DNA from: Morganella morganii_D
GTDB lineage: Bacteria; Pseudomonadota; Gammaproteobacteria; Enterobacterales; Enterobacteriaceae
NCBI GenBank assembly: GCA_044772875.1
Contig: CP173058.1
Location: forward strand, 372,001 to 436,000
Reading direction: 5' to 3'
DNA: 64,000 bases
Of this stretch, positions 56,349-64,000 are shown in pieces (the stretch's first letter is position 1; every line of letters begins with the position of its first letter). The position numbers and the translations under genes are program-made. The notes beneath the pieces were generated by a model. The model searched no databases, had not been told where the DNA came from, and was given only the letters and a program-made list of their open reading frames with translations.

Positions 56349-57863
56349 TTATTTATTATTTTCTTTACTGGAAGGTAATTTAGATACCAGGCGTAATGAC
56401 ACGGTCATCCCTTCCAGCTGATAATGCGGGCGTAAATAAAAATGTGCTTTATAAAAGCCCGGATCATCTTCAACATCTTCCACATGCACTTCGGCAGCGG
56501 CTAACGGACGTTTTGCTTTTGTGGCTTCCGTGGAGATTGTCGGGTCGCCGTCAACATATTTCATCAGCCAGTCATTCAGCCAGATCTGCATATCATCCCG
56601 CGAGCGGAAAGAACCGATTTTGTCGCGCACAATACATTTGAGATAATGTGCAAACCGGCAGGTGGCAAAGATATAAGGCAGACGGGCTGATAATTTCGCA
56701 TTCGCAGTGGCATCCGGGTCTTCATAAATAACCGGCTTGTGCAGTGTGCAGGAACCGATAAACGCAGCGAAGTCAGAATGCTTGCGGTAAACCAGCGGTA
56801 AAAAACCGGCATTGGATAATTCATTTTCACGGCGATCGGAAATCGCAATTTCAGTCGGGCAGGTCAGCTCATAACCACCTTCATCTGACGGGAATGCATA
56901 AGCCGGTAATTCTTCCACCGAACCACCCGATTCAATTCCACGGATACGTGAGCACCAGCCGTATTCCGCGAAGGCGCGGTTGATATTCACACCCATGGCA
57001 TAAGCCGCATTTGTCCAGCTGAAATCATTGACATCATACGGATTCACCACTTCCTCAAAGGCGAAATCCTCAATCGGATTGGTTTTCTCACCATACGGCA
57101 GCCGGGAAAGAAAACGCGGCATGGTCATCACCAGATAGCGGGAGTCGTTGCTGTCACGCAGACGCCGCCACGGAGCATATTCCGGAGTGGTGAATATTTT
57201 GCCGATATCACGCGGGTTCCCCAGCTCCTGCCAGTTATTCATCTGCATGATGGATGGTGCGGCGGAGGTAACAAACGGACAGTGTGCCGCTGCGGCAATT
57301 TTGGAGATTTCCGTCAGCAGAGAGACACTTTTGTTGCTGTGATCAAATTCATAATCGCCGATCATACAACCAAAAGGTTCACCACCAAACTGGCCATATT
57401 CCTGCTCATACACCGCTTTAAAGATCGGGCTCTGATCCCAGGCGGAACCCCGGTAGCGCCGGAGTGTTTTGGACAGCTCATCTTTGCTGATATTTAATAC
57501 GCGGATCTTCAGAGTTTCACTGACATCTGTATTATCAACAAGGTAGCTGAGTCCCCGCCAGGAGGATTCCAGCTTTTGATACTCTTTGTTATGCAGTATC
57601 CGGTTCATTTGTGCGGATAATTTATCGTCAATTTCCGCCACCATGGATTCAATGGTCAGCACAACATCACGGCTGACTTTTACTTTGCCGAAATTGGCAT
57701 ATTCCGCCAGGGTATTGATGGCACTGCGGACAGCCTCGGAGGCTTCCGTGGTGCTGGGTCTGAATGAACGCTGTAACAGAATATCTAATTCGCTCTGCTC
57801 ACCGGGAGTGGTTAATACTGCCTGTTCCGCCGCGTTCGTATTATGGGTAAATTGTTCGCTCAC
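56349..57863 (-). CDS. tssC: Type VI sheath large subunit TssC
   Basis: 504 residues, VipB/ImpC family; forms the contractile sheath with TssB. Conserved segments: SWRGLSYLVDNTDVSETLKIRVLNISKDEL, GGEPFGCMIGDYEFDHS, and ARLPYIFATCRFAHYLKC. The GTG start overlaps the tssB stop (GTGA), so equal synthesis is likely. Confidence 0.96.
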   Translation of the reverse strand: MSEQFTHNTNAAEQAVLTTPGEQSELDILLQRSFRPSTTEASEAVRSAINTLAEYANFGKVKVSRDVVLTIESMVAEIDDKLSAQMNRILHNKEYQKLESSWRGLSYLVDNTDVSETLKIRVLNISKDELSKTLRRYRGSAWDQSPIFKAVYEQEYGQFGGEPFGCMIGDYEFDHSNKSVSLLTEISKIAAAAHCPFVTSAAPSIMQMNNWQELGNPRDIGKIFTTPEYAPWRRLRDSNDSRYLVMTMPRFLSRLPYGEKTNPIEDFAFEEVVNPYDVNDFSWTNAAYAMGVNINRAFAEYGWCSRIRGIESGGSVEELPAYAFPSDEGGYELTCPTEIAISDRRENELSNAGFLPLVYRKHSDFAAFIGSCTLHKPVIYEDPDATANAKLSARLPYIFATCRFAHYLKCIVRDKIGSFRSRDDMQIWLNDWLMKYVDGDPTISTEATKAKRPLAAAEVHVEDVEDDPGFYKAHFYLRPHYQLEGMTVSLRLVSKLPSSKENNK

Positions 57864-58417
57864 TCGTCTTTCTCCCCGTTCGCATCAGTTATTTCCGATC
57901 CGGCAGCAGCAACAGTGCCTTTCGCATCATTCGCCAGACGGATTAAGAAATCGGGTTGTTCCAGTAATTGCCGGATAACATCCTCAGCACTGGATTTTCC
58001 GTCCATATAAGTAATCAAATCCGTCAGATGAGCCCTGGCTTCCAGCAGTTTCCGCATCTGCGGAACTCTGGCGGCAATTGCCCCCGGCTCGAAGTCCTCC
58101 ATCGACTCAAATTCCAGTTCAACATCCAGCAGGTCTTCCGGATTGTCGCTGAGCATATTTTCGACGTAGAAGGAAAGGCGGGGACGGATTGCCCGCATCC
58201 GGGAGTCAAAATTATCCTGGTCAAAGGTGAGAAACTGACGCTCTTCCACGGATGGCAGAGGAACGGCACGATGCCCTGATAAATCCGTCATAACGCCGGT
58301 AACAAACGGAAGTTCAACTTTCTTTTGCGAACCGTAAATTTCGACGTCATACTCAATCTGAACACGCGGTGCATTATTTCTGCCGATAAATTTCTGAGAG
58401 CTGATATCTTTGGCCAT
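57860..58417 (-). CDS. tssB: Type VI sheath small subunit TssB
   Basis: 185 residues, VipA/ImpB family, with RNNAPRVQIEYDVEIYG and LPFVTGVMTDLSGHRA near the N-terminus and a helical C-terminus. It interlocks with TssC in the sheath. The gap to tssA is 30 bases. Confidence 0.95.
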   Translation of the reverse strand: MAKDISSQKFIGRNNAPRVQIEYDVEIYGSQKKVELPFVTGVMTDLSGHRAVPLPSVEERQFLTFDQDNFDSRMRAIRPRLSFYVENMLSDNPEDLLDVELEFESMEDFEPGAIAARVPQMRKLLEARAHLTDLITYMDGKSSAEDVIRQLLEQPDFLIRLANDAKGTVAAAGSEITDANGEKDE

Positions 58418-58447
58418 CTCACAATCCTCATTGCAATAAAGTAAATA

Positions 58448-59431
58448 TTACTTTCCGGTAAATTGTTGTAATGTGCTGACTGACTCCGGAAGGAGTTTTT
58501 CAACGATTGAGGCGAAATCCATTCCAATCATTTGTTTGGAACGCTGGATAAATATCGGAACCGGGTGGCTGGGCTCATAACGCTGAAAATAATCAAGTAT
58601 GCAGTCCAGCATAATTAATACTTCCTGGCGGGAACGTAATGTAATATCAGTAATTCTGACCGGCCCGTTTAATGATGCTGCTGCCGGAACATATTGATTA
58701 TCGCCGTCAGGGAACGCTTCCTGTGGTTCAGTATTATTATCAGCATCAGAAAAAGAGGTCAGCTGATTAAGGGTACTGATACAGCGCGTCAGGAATTGTT
58801 TTAATACGCTGCAATCGAGAATATAGCCGTCAGTATATTGATTAGCGTACAGTTCAATTTTATCAAGTGACTGTATAACAAACGAAAAATGTCCGGAAAT
58901 ATTATTGATATTGATGTCATCACTGTTAGTGAGTGATGTTAACAGCGCACTCAGAGATGTGGCGTAATTATCCCGCATTTCGCCGCTGTCGATGGAGGCG
59001 ATATCATTCAGGGTATAGTTATGGTCAGTGGTGATTTTTGTCTGCTTCAGCTCTGAAATACATTGCGATGCGGATAACCATCCCAGCGCCGCAGCATGAC
59101 CGCTGCGGATATCACCATCCTCTGATTTCGGATATAATAATTCACTGTTATTTTCAATCAATTCACTCAGTGTTTTTATTCCGCTGAATAAAGATGAAAT
59201 ACCGTTAATATACAGATTTGCCCGTAGTGACCACAGTAAAACACGCAGATCTTTATATTGATATAATAACTCACTGGTCTTTTCTGAAATAGCTATCCAG
59301 TTAATCTGCGGAAGTTCATCTTCTCCGGATAACGGATTGGCTGACTCTTCAGACTGAGTCAGAATAGCTTCAATCTCGCTGAAAAGCGGGTCGAATTCTA
59401 CGCCGTAAATATCGTGATCATTTATATCCAT
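58448..59431 (-). CDS. tssA: Type VI secretion protein TssA (short ImpA N-terminal type)
   Basis: 327 residues from ATG 59431 (GGGA seven bases upstream); a GTG at 59437 is an alternative. Contains the ImpA_N region (about 55-130, SLRANLYINGISSLFSGI). TssA coordinates tube and sheath assembly. It is AT-richer than the downstream tss genes and is first in the operon. Confidence 0.85.
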   Translation of the reverse strand: MDINDHDIYGVEFDPLFSEIEAILTQSEESANPLSGEDELPQINWIAISEKTSELLYQYKDLRVLLWSLRANLYINGISSLFSGIKTLSELIENNSELLYPKSEDGDIRSGHAAALGWLSASQCISELKQTKITTDHNYTLNDIASIDSGEMRDNYATSLSALLTSLTNSDDININNISGHFSFVIQSLDKIELYANQYTDGYILDCSVLKQFLTRCISTLNQLTSFSDADNNTEPQEAFPDGDNQYVPAAASLNGPVRITDITLRSRQEVLIMLDCILDYFQRYEPSHPVPIFIQRSKQMIGMDFASIVEKLLPESVSTLQQFTGK

Positions 59432-59437
59432 TATCAC

Positions 59438-59882
59438 ATCCCGAAGTTATTAACGTCCTGTTTGATTTCATCCTAATATCGGGGGCTGTTTTTAAAAAAG
59501 GGATAAATTTAAAATAATAATTATCACCTTGTAGGTTTTACGAGGACTAATCTTAATGTGATTAAATTTCATGAAAAATGTAAAAATGCAAGGATTTTTC
59601 TTAAAATCATGGTATGTGTATAAATAAAAATCGGAATATATCGTTGATAATCCATTTTTTTTCATAAGTTTATTAAATGTTGTGATGTTGATTGTCATTT
59701 TATGTTCTTGTTATTTTCTTGTTATGTTCTTGCGCTGTGATATGATTTTCACATAAAAATATAATATCGTTATTACCGCAGGTTGATATAGTTATATATC
59801 TTCATTTTGTTTTTTACGATGTAGTTAAAAAAATATAATTATCTTTATATTCAAATAGTATCAGGTCAGCAGAGGTATTGTT
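59438..59882. promoter_or_regulatory. Divergent control region between tssA and the DUF2285-like regulator
   Basis: 445 AT-rich bases without a credible gene. Tandem 11-base repeats lie at 59705-59737: TTCTTGTTATT, TTCTTGTTATG, TTCTTGCGCTG. Next to them an inverted repeat, TGTGA (59736-59740) and TCACA (59749-59753), has an 8-base spacer (CRP sites have 6). The run is a likely binding region for the regulator or H-NS. No clear sigma-54 promoter is seen. Confidence 0.55.
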
Positions 59883-60593
59883 ATGGGTATCAAAGGATGT
59901 ACCGACATCGCATGGGAGTTTCTGCGCAGAATTCCGGAGTATGCTGAAGACTGGAAATTACACTGCAACACATCTGAAAAATATCATCATCATGATCCGC
60001 AAAGACAAACAGCATCAGATATGAATGCGGAAACAAAATGGGGGCTGCTGAGGTATGTGAACCCTGAGTGTACAGCAGATGATGTTTTCTGGGCGGAAGG
60101 GCTCAGCAGGCGCTCATTCAGAGTGTTACTGAGTCGTGAAGGAAATTTGTCAATAGATAACATATTAAAAAAAGAGAACATAGATTACAGAACTATCATT
60201 TTAAATAACGGAATATACTGTATTAAAGTCTTTAATAATCATGGTTATTTTCAGTTTTTTATTAATCCTGGAAGTGATACTGAAAATATATTCAGAAGGT
60301 ATATTTATATATCTCTTGAATTAAACAGCAAGAGAAATAATACAGATATTATTAATGAGGTTCTTAATGATAACGCGAAATGTTCGTCACTCTCTGAAGA
60401 TAATAAGTTATTACTAAGAATGATGGATGGCTTAAATAAAGGTTATTCTCAGCGGGAGATTGCATCACATCTGTTTGGTCAGGAAACGGTTGATAATGAA
60501 TGGACTCAGGATAGCTGGTTGCGTTCAAATATCCGTTACCGTATAAAGAAAGTGAATGAGATTATCCGACAGGGATATCTTAACTATATTTGA
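59883..60593 (+). CDS. DUF6499/DUF2285-like putative transcriptional regulator
   Basis: 236 residues. The N-terminus (WEFLRRIPEYAEDWKLHC) resembles DUF6499, and the C-terminal ~65 residues (GYSQREIASHLFGQETVDNEWTQDSWLRSNIRYRIKKV) resemble DUF2285, a helix-turn-helix-like domain best known from integrative elements of alphaproteobacteria. The gene is divergent from tssA across a region with direct and inverted repeats, so control of the type VI operon is the simplest idea. It is AT-rich like tssA. Family assignment is from memory of motifs; a profile search would confirm it. Confidence 0.72.
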   Translation: MGIKGCTDIAWEFLRRIPEYAEDWKLHCNTSEKYHHHDPQRQTASDMNAETKWGLLRYVNPECTADDVFWAEGLSRRSFRVLLSREGNLSIDNILKKENIDYRTIILNNGIYCIKVFNNHGYFQFFINPGSDTENIFRRYIYISLELNSKRNNTDIINEVLNDNAKCSSLSEDNKLLLRMMDGLNKGYSQREIASHLFGQETVDNEWTQDSWLRSNIRYRIKKVNEIIRQGYLNYI

Positions 60594-60690
60594 TTATTTA
60601 TGTCCATATCAAATAATGGATATCTTTACGCTGAGAGTAATTTATTTTACTGGTCATTATTATCTATCATAAACGTATAATTAACCGGAT

Positions 60691-60718
60691 AAAAAAAGCT
60701 GCCGTAAGGCAGCTTTTT
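60691..60718. terminator. Bidirectional terminator between the regulator and the autotransporter
   Basis: AAAAAGCTGCC-GTAA-GGCAGCTTTTT stem with T-tracts on both strands, between two converging genes. Confidence 0.94.
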
Positions 60719-60735
60719 CAGGCTCTGATAATGTA

Positions 60736-63700
60736 TCAGAAGTTATAGCGGATACCAATCTGTCCGTTAATCGGCGAGTAAACCGCGTCACCGGCAATGT
60801 GCTGTAATTCCATGAACATATTCACGTTGTTATAGCGGGCATTGAAACCGGCACCGAATTTACCGGTACTGCCGGATAAATCCGTGTTAATGGTGTTGAA
60901 ACTGTTAAACTCAACTTCATTACCATTTTCATACTGATGATTCCATGCGGCTTTCACGTAAGGAGAGAACATCAGGCCATTATTGAAGCTGAAGTCTTTA
61001 CCGGCATTCACACCCAGTTCACTGGTGAATGAACGCTGACTTTTGATTTCAGCTTCCATTTCATTGCTCAGTGTGATTTTCTTGTTGCCCATCCGGTTAT
61101 AGGCTAACTGACCGTAAGGGGTGATAAAGGTCTGATTAGTGAAGCTAAAAGTATAACCGGTTTCCAGTGCTCCCCCCCAGACAGAGGTAGCGTATTTGTC
61201 GCTGCTGACATCATAACCGTTGGTGGATGTTGTCTTCAGTTTATTGTCAAAGTGGTTATATTTCAGTAATGCATCCGCATACCAGCCATTGGTATTCAGA
61301 TAAGTGGCATATGCACCGAAGGTATAGCTGTCAATATCACTGGTTCCCGACCAGCTATTTTTGACATCACCTTTATCAAACCCGGTGAATCCGCCCAGAA
61401 CCAGTTTGCTGTCACTGTTTAATGCTAACTGATAATCCGCGCCCAGTTCCAGACCGGCGTGTTTGAGTTTGTACTGAATCTGATCTTTATCCACTTTGGT
61501 ATTACTGCCGATGCCCTGCATCCAGAGGCCGTTCTCAATACTGTCGCTGGTACGCAGCATATGCAGACGGGCACGCAGGTGATCAACTTCGTTGTTGTAC
61601 ATCAGCTGTGGCGCGCCGGACAGTGCGAGAACCGCACGGGCACTTGGTGTCAGGCGATCTGTTGCGGTGAATGACCAGGTGGTGTCATTGCCGGCACCGG
61701 TACGGGACTGAATATTATGGATGTAAGTACCTGCATCCATCAGGTCAAGAATGTTCCCGTCTGCATCCTTCATGCCAAAAACGGCATTGCTGTCACCGTC
61801 TGCGTTTTTCACATATGCAAAATCGGCGGACTGAGGACGGTTCAGAACGGCTTCTTTACCGGTATCCCGTTCAATAATGGTGACATAGTGCTGACCATAT
61901 GCATTATCAGTATTGATGAAATCAGAGTTACCATTGAGGATATTGCTGTTCATGGTGAAATCTAACGTGGTGTTATCATACTGTGCCGGATCATTATTAC
62001 CCAGATTATTGATATTCATCTGAGTATGGCCGGCCGGATTAGTCCTGTGGTCAAAATTCACCGCAGCTTTACCGTTTAATGTACCGACAGTGACAGCATC
62101 GTGTTCGTTGGTTCCCTCATAAACGGTGACAGAGCTTTCGCCTTTGGTCTGACTGAGAGTGAGATCTTCCACATATGCGCCATTTGCGGCGGCAGCATAC
62201 AGCTCAAGATGATTTTTGCCGTTAAAGATGGTTTTACCGGTGGCTTTACCATTAATATCAACAGTCATACCAACGTTGTCATTCAGGGTGTTATTTTTCG
62301 CCTCGCCGCCATTTTCAATGGTTAAATATGAATCTCCGCTCAGGGTATTATCTGTGGCAAGCCCGCCGTTTTTCACTGTCTGATACGCATTGTTCAGGTT
62401 GTTGGTTGTTGCTGTACCACTGACAAACTGATTCGTATTGGTCAGATTGTTATTATTTGCGGTGCCGTTAATAACCTGCTCACCACGTTTATCGGCTTGA
62501 TTGGTGATGGTATTGTTTTCGGCAAAACCATCCACATACTGGCTGCCGTTGGTGATATCGTTTTTAATACCGGCAATGCCGTCTTTGCCGACAGTCTGAT
62601 CCGTTTCAGTCAGAGTGTTGTTATTGGCGGTGCCATTGATAACCTGTTTACCGCGATTACCGGCTTTATTGGTAATGGTATTGTTTTCGGCGAAACCATC
62701 CACAAGCTGGCTGCCGTCAGTGATGTCGTTTTTAACCGAGGCGATACCGTCTTTTTCAACATGCTGGTCAGTGTTGATCAGCGTGTTATCTGCCGCATTA
62801 CCGCGCACAACCTGGATGCCGTGCTCACCATCGGTATTATCGATGATGTTTTTAACAGCAACACCGGTTTTCTCAATGATCTGGCCGGCGTTTTTCAGTG
62901 TATTGTCAGTCGCTTCACCGCTGACTAACTGAAGGCCGTGTGTGCCATTGGTGTTATCGATACTGTTTGTGGTGGCTTTGCCGCTGATAGTCTGATTACC
63001 GTTAGTGATGCTGGTATTAATCGCCTCGCCTTTGACAGACTGATCGCCGTTACGGAGTGTGTTATTTTTGGCAACACCGCCGGAAGAGATATCCTGATCC
63101 GCGTAATCAAATGTGGAATCAATGGCCAGGCCATTACTGCCGACAGTCTGACCGGTATGTTTTACGCCGGCTGTGCCGGTAAAGGTTGCATCAAGGGATA
63201 TGGCTTTTTGGCCGTCTTTACCTTTGAGATGCTGCGAGCTCTGGTCGTTAAAGGTTGCGCCTTGTGACAGTGAGCGCTCACCGACATGCTGCTCGGCTTT
63301 GCCGTTAAAGGTATCACCGGTGGCAACCAGATATTCACCATTATCGGCACCTAAACGGGCATCGTTAACAACAGTGCCTTTAATGGTTAAGCTTGAACTA
63401 TTGCTGCCGTTGGTTTTTACATCACCAATATGCTGCCCGTCCAGATATTGTTTGGAATTATCATTATATGTACCGTTCCCGGTACTGATCGTAACCTCAT
63501 CCTGGCGGTTGTTAGTGAAACCGTGACGGTTAGGTGTATATGTTGAGCCCGGATCAGATGGATTCTCATAATTAGCACCACGGTACTGCTCATAGGCATC
63601 ATTACCGGTGATAGTCACTACGGAATCACCATTAACGGTTAAATTATCTGCTTTGCCATTGATACGTACATGGGAATCAGTAATAGTCAGTCCATCCACT

Positions 63701-64000
63701 TCAACCGGAGAATAGAAATATTTGTAGTCATAATTAGGTCTGACACCGATGACATTATTGTTACCATCTGTTACATTTGTATAATATACGCCGCTTTCTG
63801 TTGCTGATTCCCGGCCAACAAATGTGGTTGTGTTCGGGCTGTTACTGACGGTACCTGTATATTTAATGGTATCGTTGGAATTATTATGTCCGGTGATAAC
63901 CGGACCGGGAATGTTATTGTTTACATTAACAGTTTCATCGATAGTTGCAGCAATTGCTGCTGACGCGGAAAGCGCACTAACTACCAATATGGTAATTTGT
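60736..64000 (-). CDS. Large autotransporter adhesin, AIDA/Ag43-like, 5' end outside the window
   Basis: The frame is open to the window edge; the last visible upstream codons (Q-I-T-I before VVSALSASAAIAA) are the inside of a signal peptide, so a TTG at 63987 is not the true start. About 1,087 residues are visible. The passenger (about 20-770) is made of Asn/Thr/Gly-rich repeats of the form ...NTL..G.Q.V..G.A; the C-terminal ~300 residues (from LTPSARAVLALSGAPQ) are an autotransporter beta-barrel ending GIRYNF. Type V secretion to the surface and adhesion or aggregation are expected. Confidence 0.92.
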   Translation of the reverse strand, partial: QITILVVSALSASAAIAATIDETVNVNNNIPGPVITGHNNSNDTIKYTGTVSNSPNTTTFVGRESATESGVYYTNVTDGNNNVIGVRPNYDYKYFYSPVEVDGLTITDSHVRINGKADNLTVNGDSVVTITGNDAYEQYRGANYENPSDPGSTYTPNRHGFTNNRQDEVTISTGNGTYNDNSKQYLDGQHIGDVKTNGSNSSSLTIKGTVVNDARLGADNGEYLVATGDTFNGKAEQHVGERSLSQGATFNDQSSQHLKGKDGQKAISLDATFTGTAGVKHTGQTVGSNGLAIDSTFDYADQDISSGGVAKNNTLRNGDQSVKGEAINTSITNGNQTISGKATTNSIDNTNGTHGLQLVSGEATDNTLKNAGQIIEKTGVAVKNIIDNTDGEHGIQVVRGNAADNTLINTDQHVEKDGIASVKNDITDGSQLVDGFAENNTITNKAGNRGKQVINGTANNNTLTETDQTVGKDGIAGIKNDITNGSQYVDGFAENNTITNQADKRGEQVINGTANNNNLTNTNQFVSGTATTNNLNNAYQTVKNGGLATDNTLSGDSYLTIENGGEAKNNTLNDNVGMTVDINGKATGKTIFNGKNHLELYAAAANGAYVEDLTLSQTKGESSVTVYEGTNEHDAVTVGTLNGKAAVNFDHRTNPAGHTQMNINNLGNNDPAQYDNTTLDFTMNSNILNGNSDFINTDNAYGQHYVTIIERDTGKEAVLNRPQSADFAYVKNADGDSNAVFGMKDADGNILDLMDAGTYIHNIQSRTGAGNDTTWSFTATDRLTPSARAVLALSGAPQLMYNNEVDHLRARLHMLRTSDSIENGLWMQGIGSNTKVDKDQIQYKLKHAGLELGADYQLALNSDSKLVLGGFTGFDKGDVKNSWSGTSDIDSYTFGAYATYLNTNGWYADALLKYNHFDNKLKTTSTNGYDVSSDKYATSVWGGALETGYTFSFTNQTFITPYGQLAYNRMGNKKITLSNEMEAEIKSQRSFTSELGVNAGKDFSFNNGLMFSPYVKAAWNHQYENGNEVEFNSFNTINTDLSGSTGKFGAGFNARYNNVNMFMELQHIAGDAVYSPINGQIGIRYNF
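62446..62730 (-). repeat. Two ~168-base direct repeats in the autotransporter passenger
   Basis: Two nearly identical copies spaced 168 bases (56 codons) apart encode VDGFAENNTITN(K/Q)A and VINGTANNN(T/N)LT. They are the most similar of the many passenger repeats and could recombine to alter its length. Confidence 0.8.

Noticed and set aside
59492..59698. 68-codon minus-strand frame upstream of tssA
   Set aside because: AT-rich low-complexity sequence with no ribosome-binding site, in the control region.
59736..59753. CRP binding site upstream of the regulator
   Set aside because: TGTGA and TCACA are present but separated by 8 bases rather than 6, so it is noted only as an inverted repeat.

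Overview
The window is about 64 kb of chromosome from a gammaproteobacterium of the order Enterobacterales. The 16S rRNA gene, the tRNA-Ile/tRNA-Ala spacer and the protein sequences point to the family Morganellaceae, most likely Morganella. This assignment comes from remembered sequence similarity and no search was run.

Positions 1-24,860 are conserved core genome in nearly the Escherichia coli order: recA (5' end outside the window), alaS, csrA, a tRNA-Ser plus four tRNA-Arg genes, gshA, the small RNA micA opposite the luxS leader, luxS, the yfjD and ypjD membrane proteins, ffh, the rpsP-rimM-trmD-rplS operon, aroF-tyrA, epmA, pheL-pheA, raiA, bamD, rluD, pgeF and clpB. Regulatory sites can be read directly: a sigma-E promoter for micA, TyrR boxes before aroF, a pheL leader peptide with attenuator, and a sigma-32 promoter for clpB. 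Two departures from E. coli are the lack of a recognisable recX between recA and alaS, and epmA lying between tyrA and pheA.

Positions 24,861-30,540 hold a complete rRNA operon (P1/P2, boxA, 16S, tRNA-Ile, tRNA-Ala, 23S, 5S, terminator). A long imperfect palindrome sits between the two tRNA genes.

Positions 30,700-38,190 are a disaccharide island: a TreR-like repressor, a TreB-like PTS EIIBC permease, a family GH65 phosphorylase, a beta-phosphoglucomutase and a glycoporin. Together they suggest uptake of trehalose as trehalose 6-phosphate followed by phosphorolysis, rather than hydrolysis by TreC.

Positions 38,240-59,440 are one minus-strand type VI secretion cluster: tssA, tssB, tssC, hcp, tssE, tssF, tssG, vgrG, a DUF2169/pentapeptide protein, a second pentapeptide protein, DUF3540, DUF4150 (PAAR-like), tssJ, tssK, tssL, tssM and a small Met-rich protein. 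The sheath, baseplate, membrane complex, tube and spike are all present, but no ClpV/TssH and no obvious toxin or immunity gene are. VgrG ends in about 33 serine/threonine/glycine heptads. A divergent gene at 59,883 encodes a DUF2285-like putative regulator, and the intergenic region carries an 11-bp tandem repeat and an inverted repeat.

Positions 60,736-64,000 hold a large repeat-rich autotransporter whose signal-peptide start lies beyond the window end.
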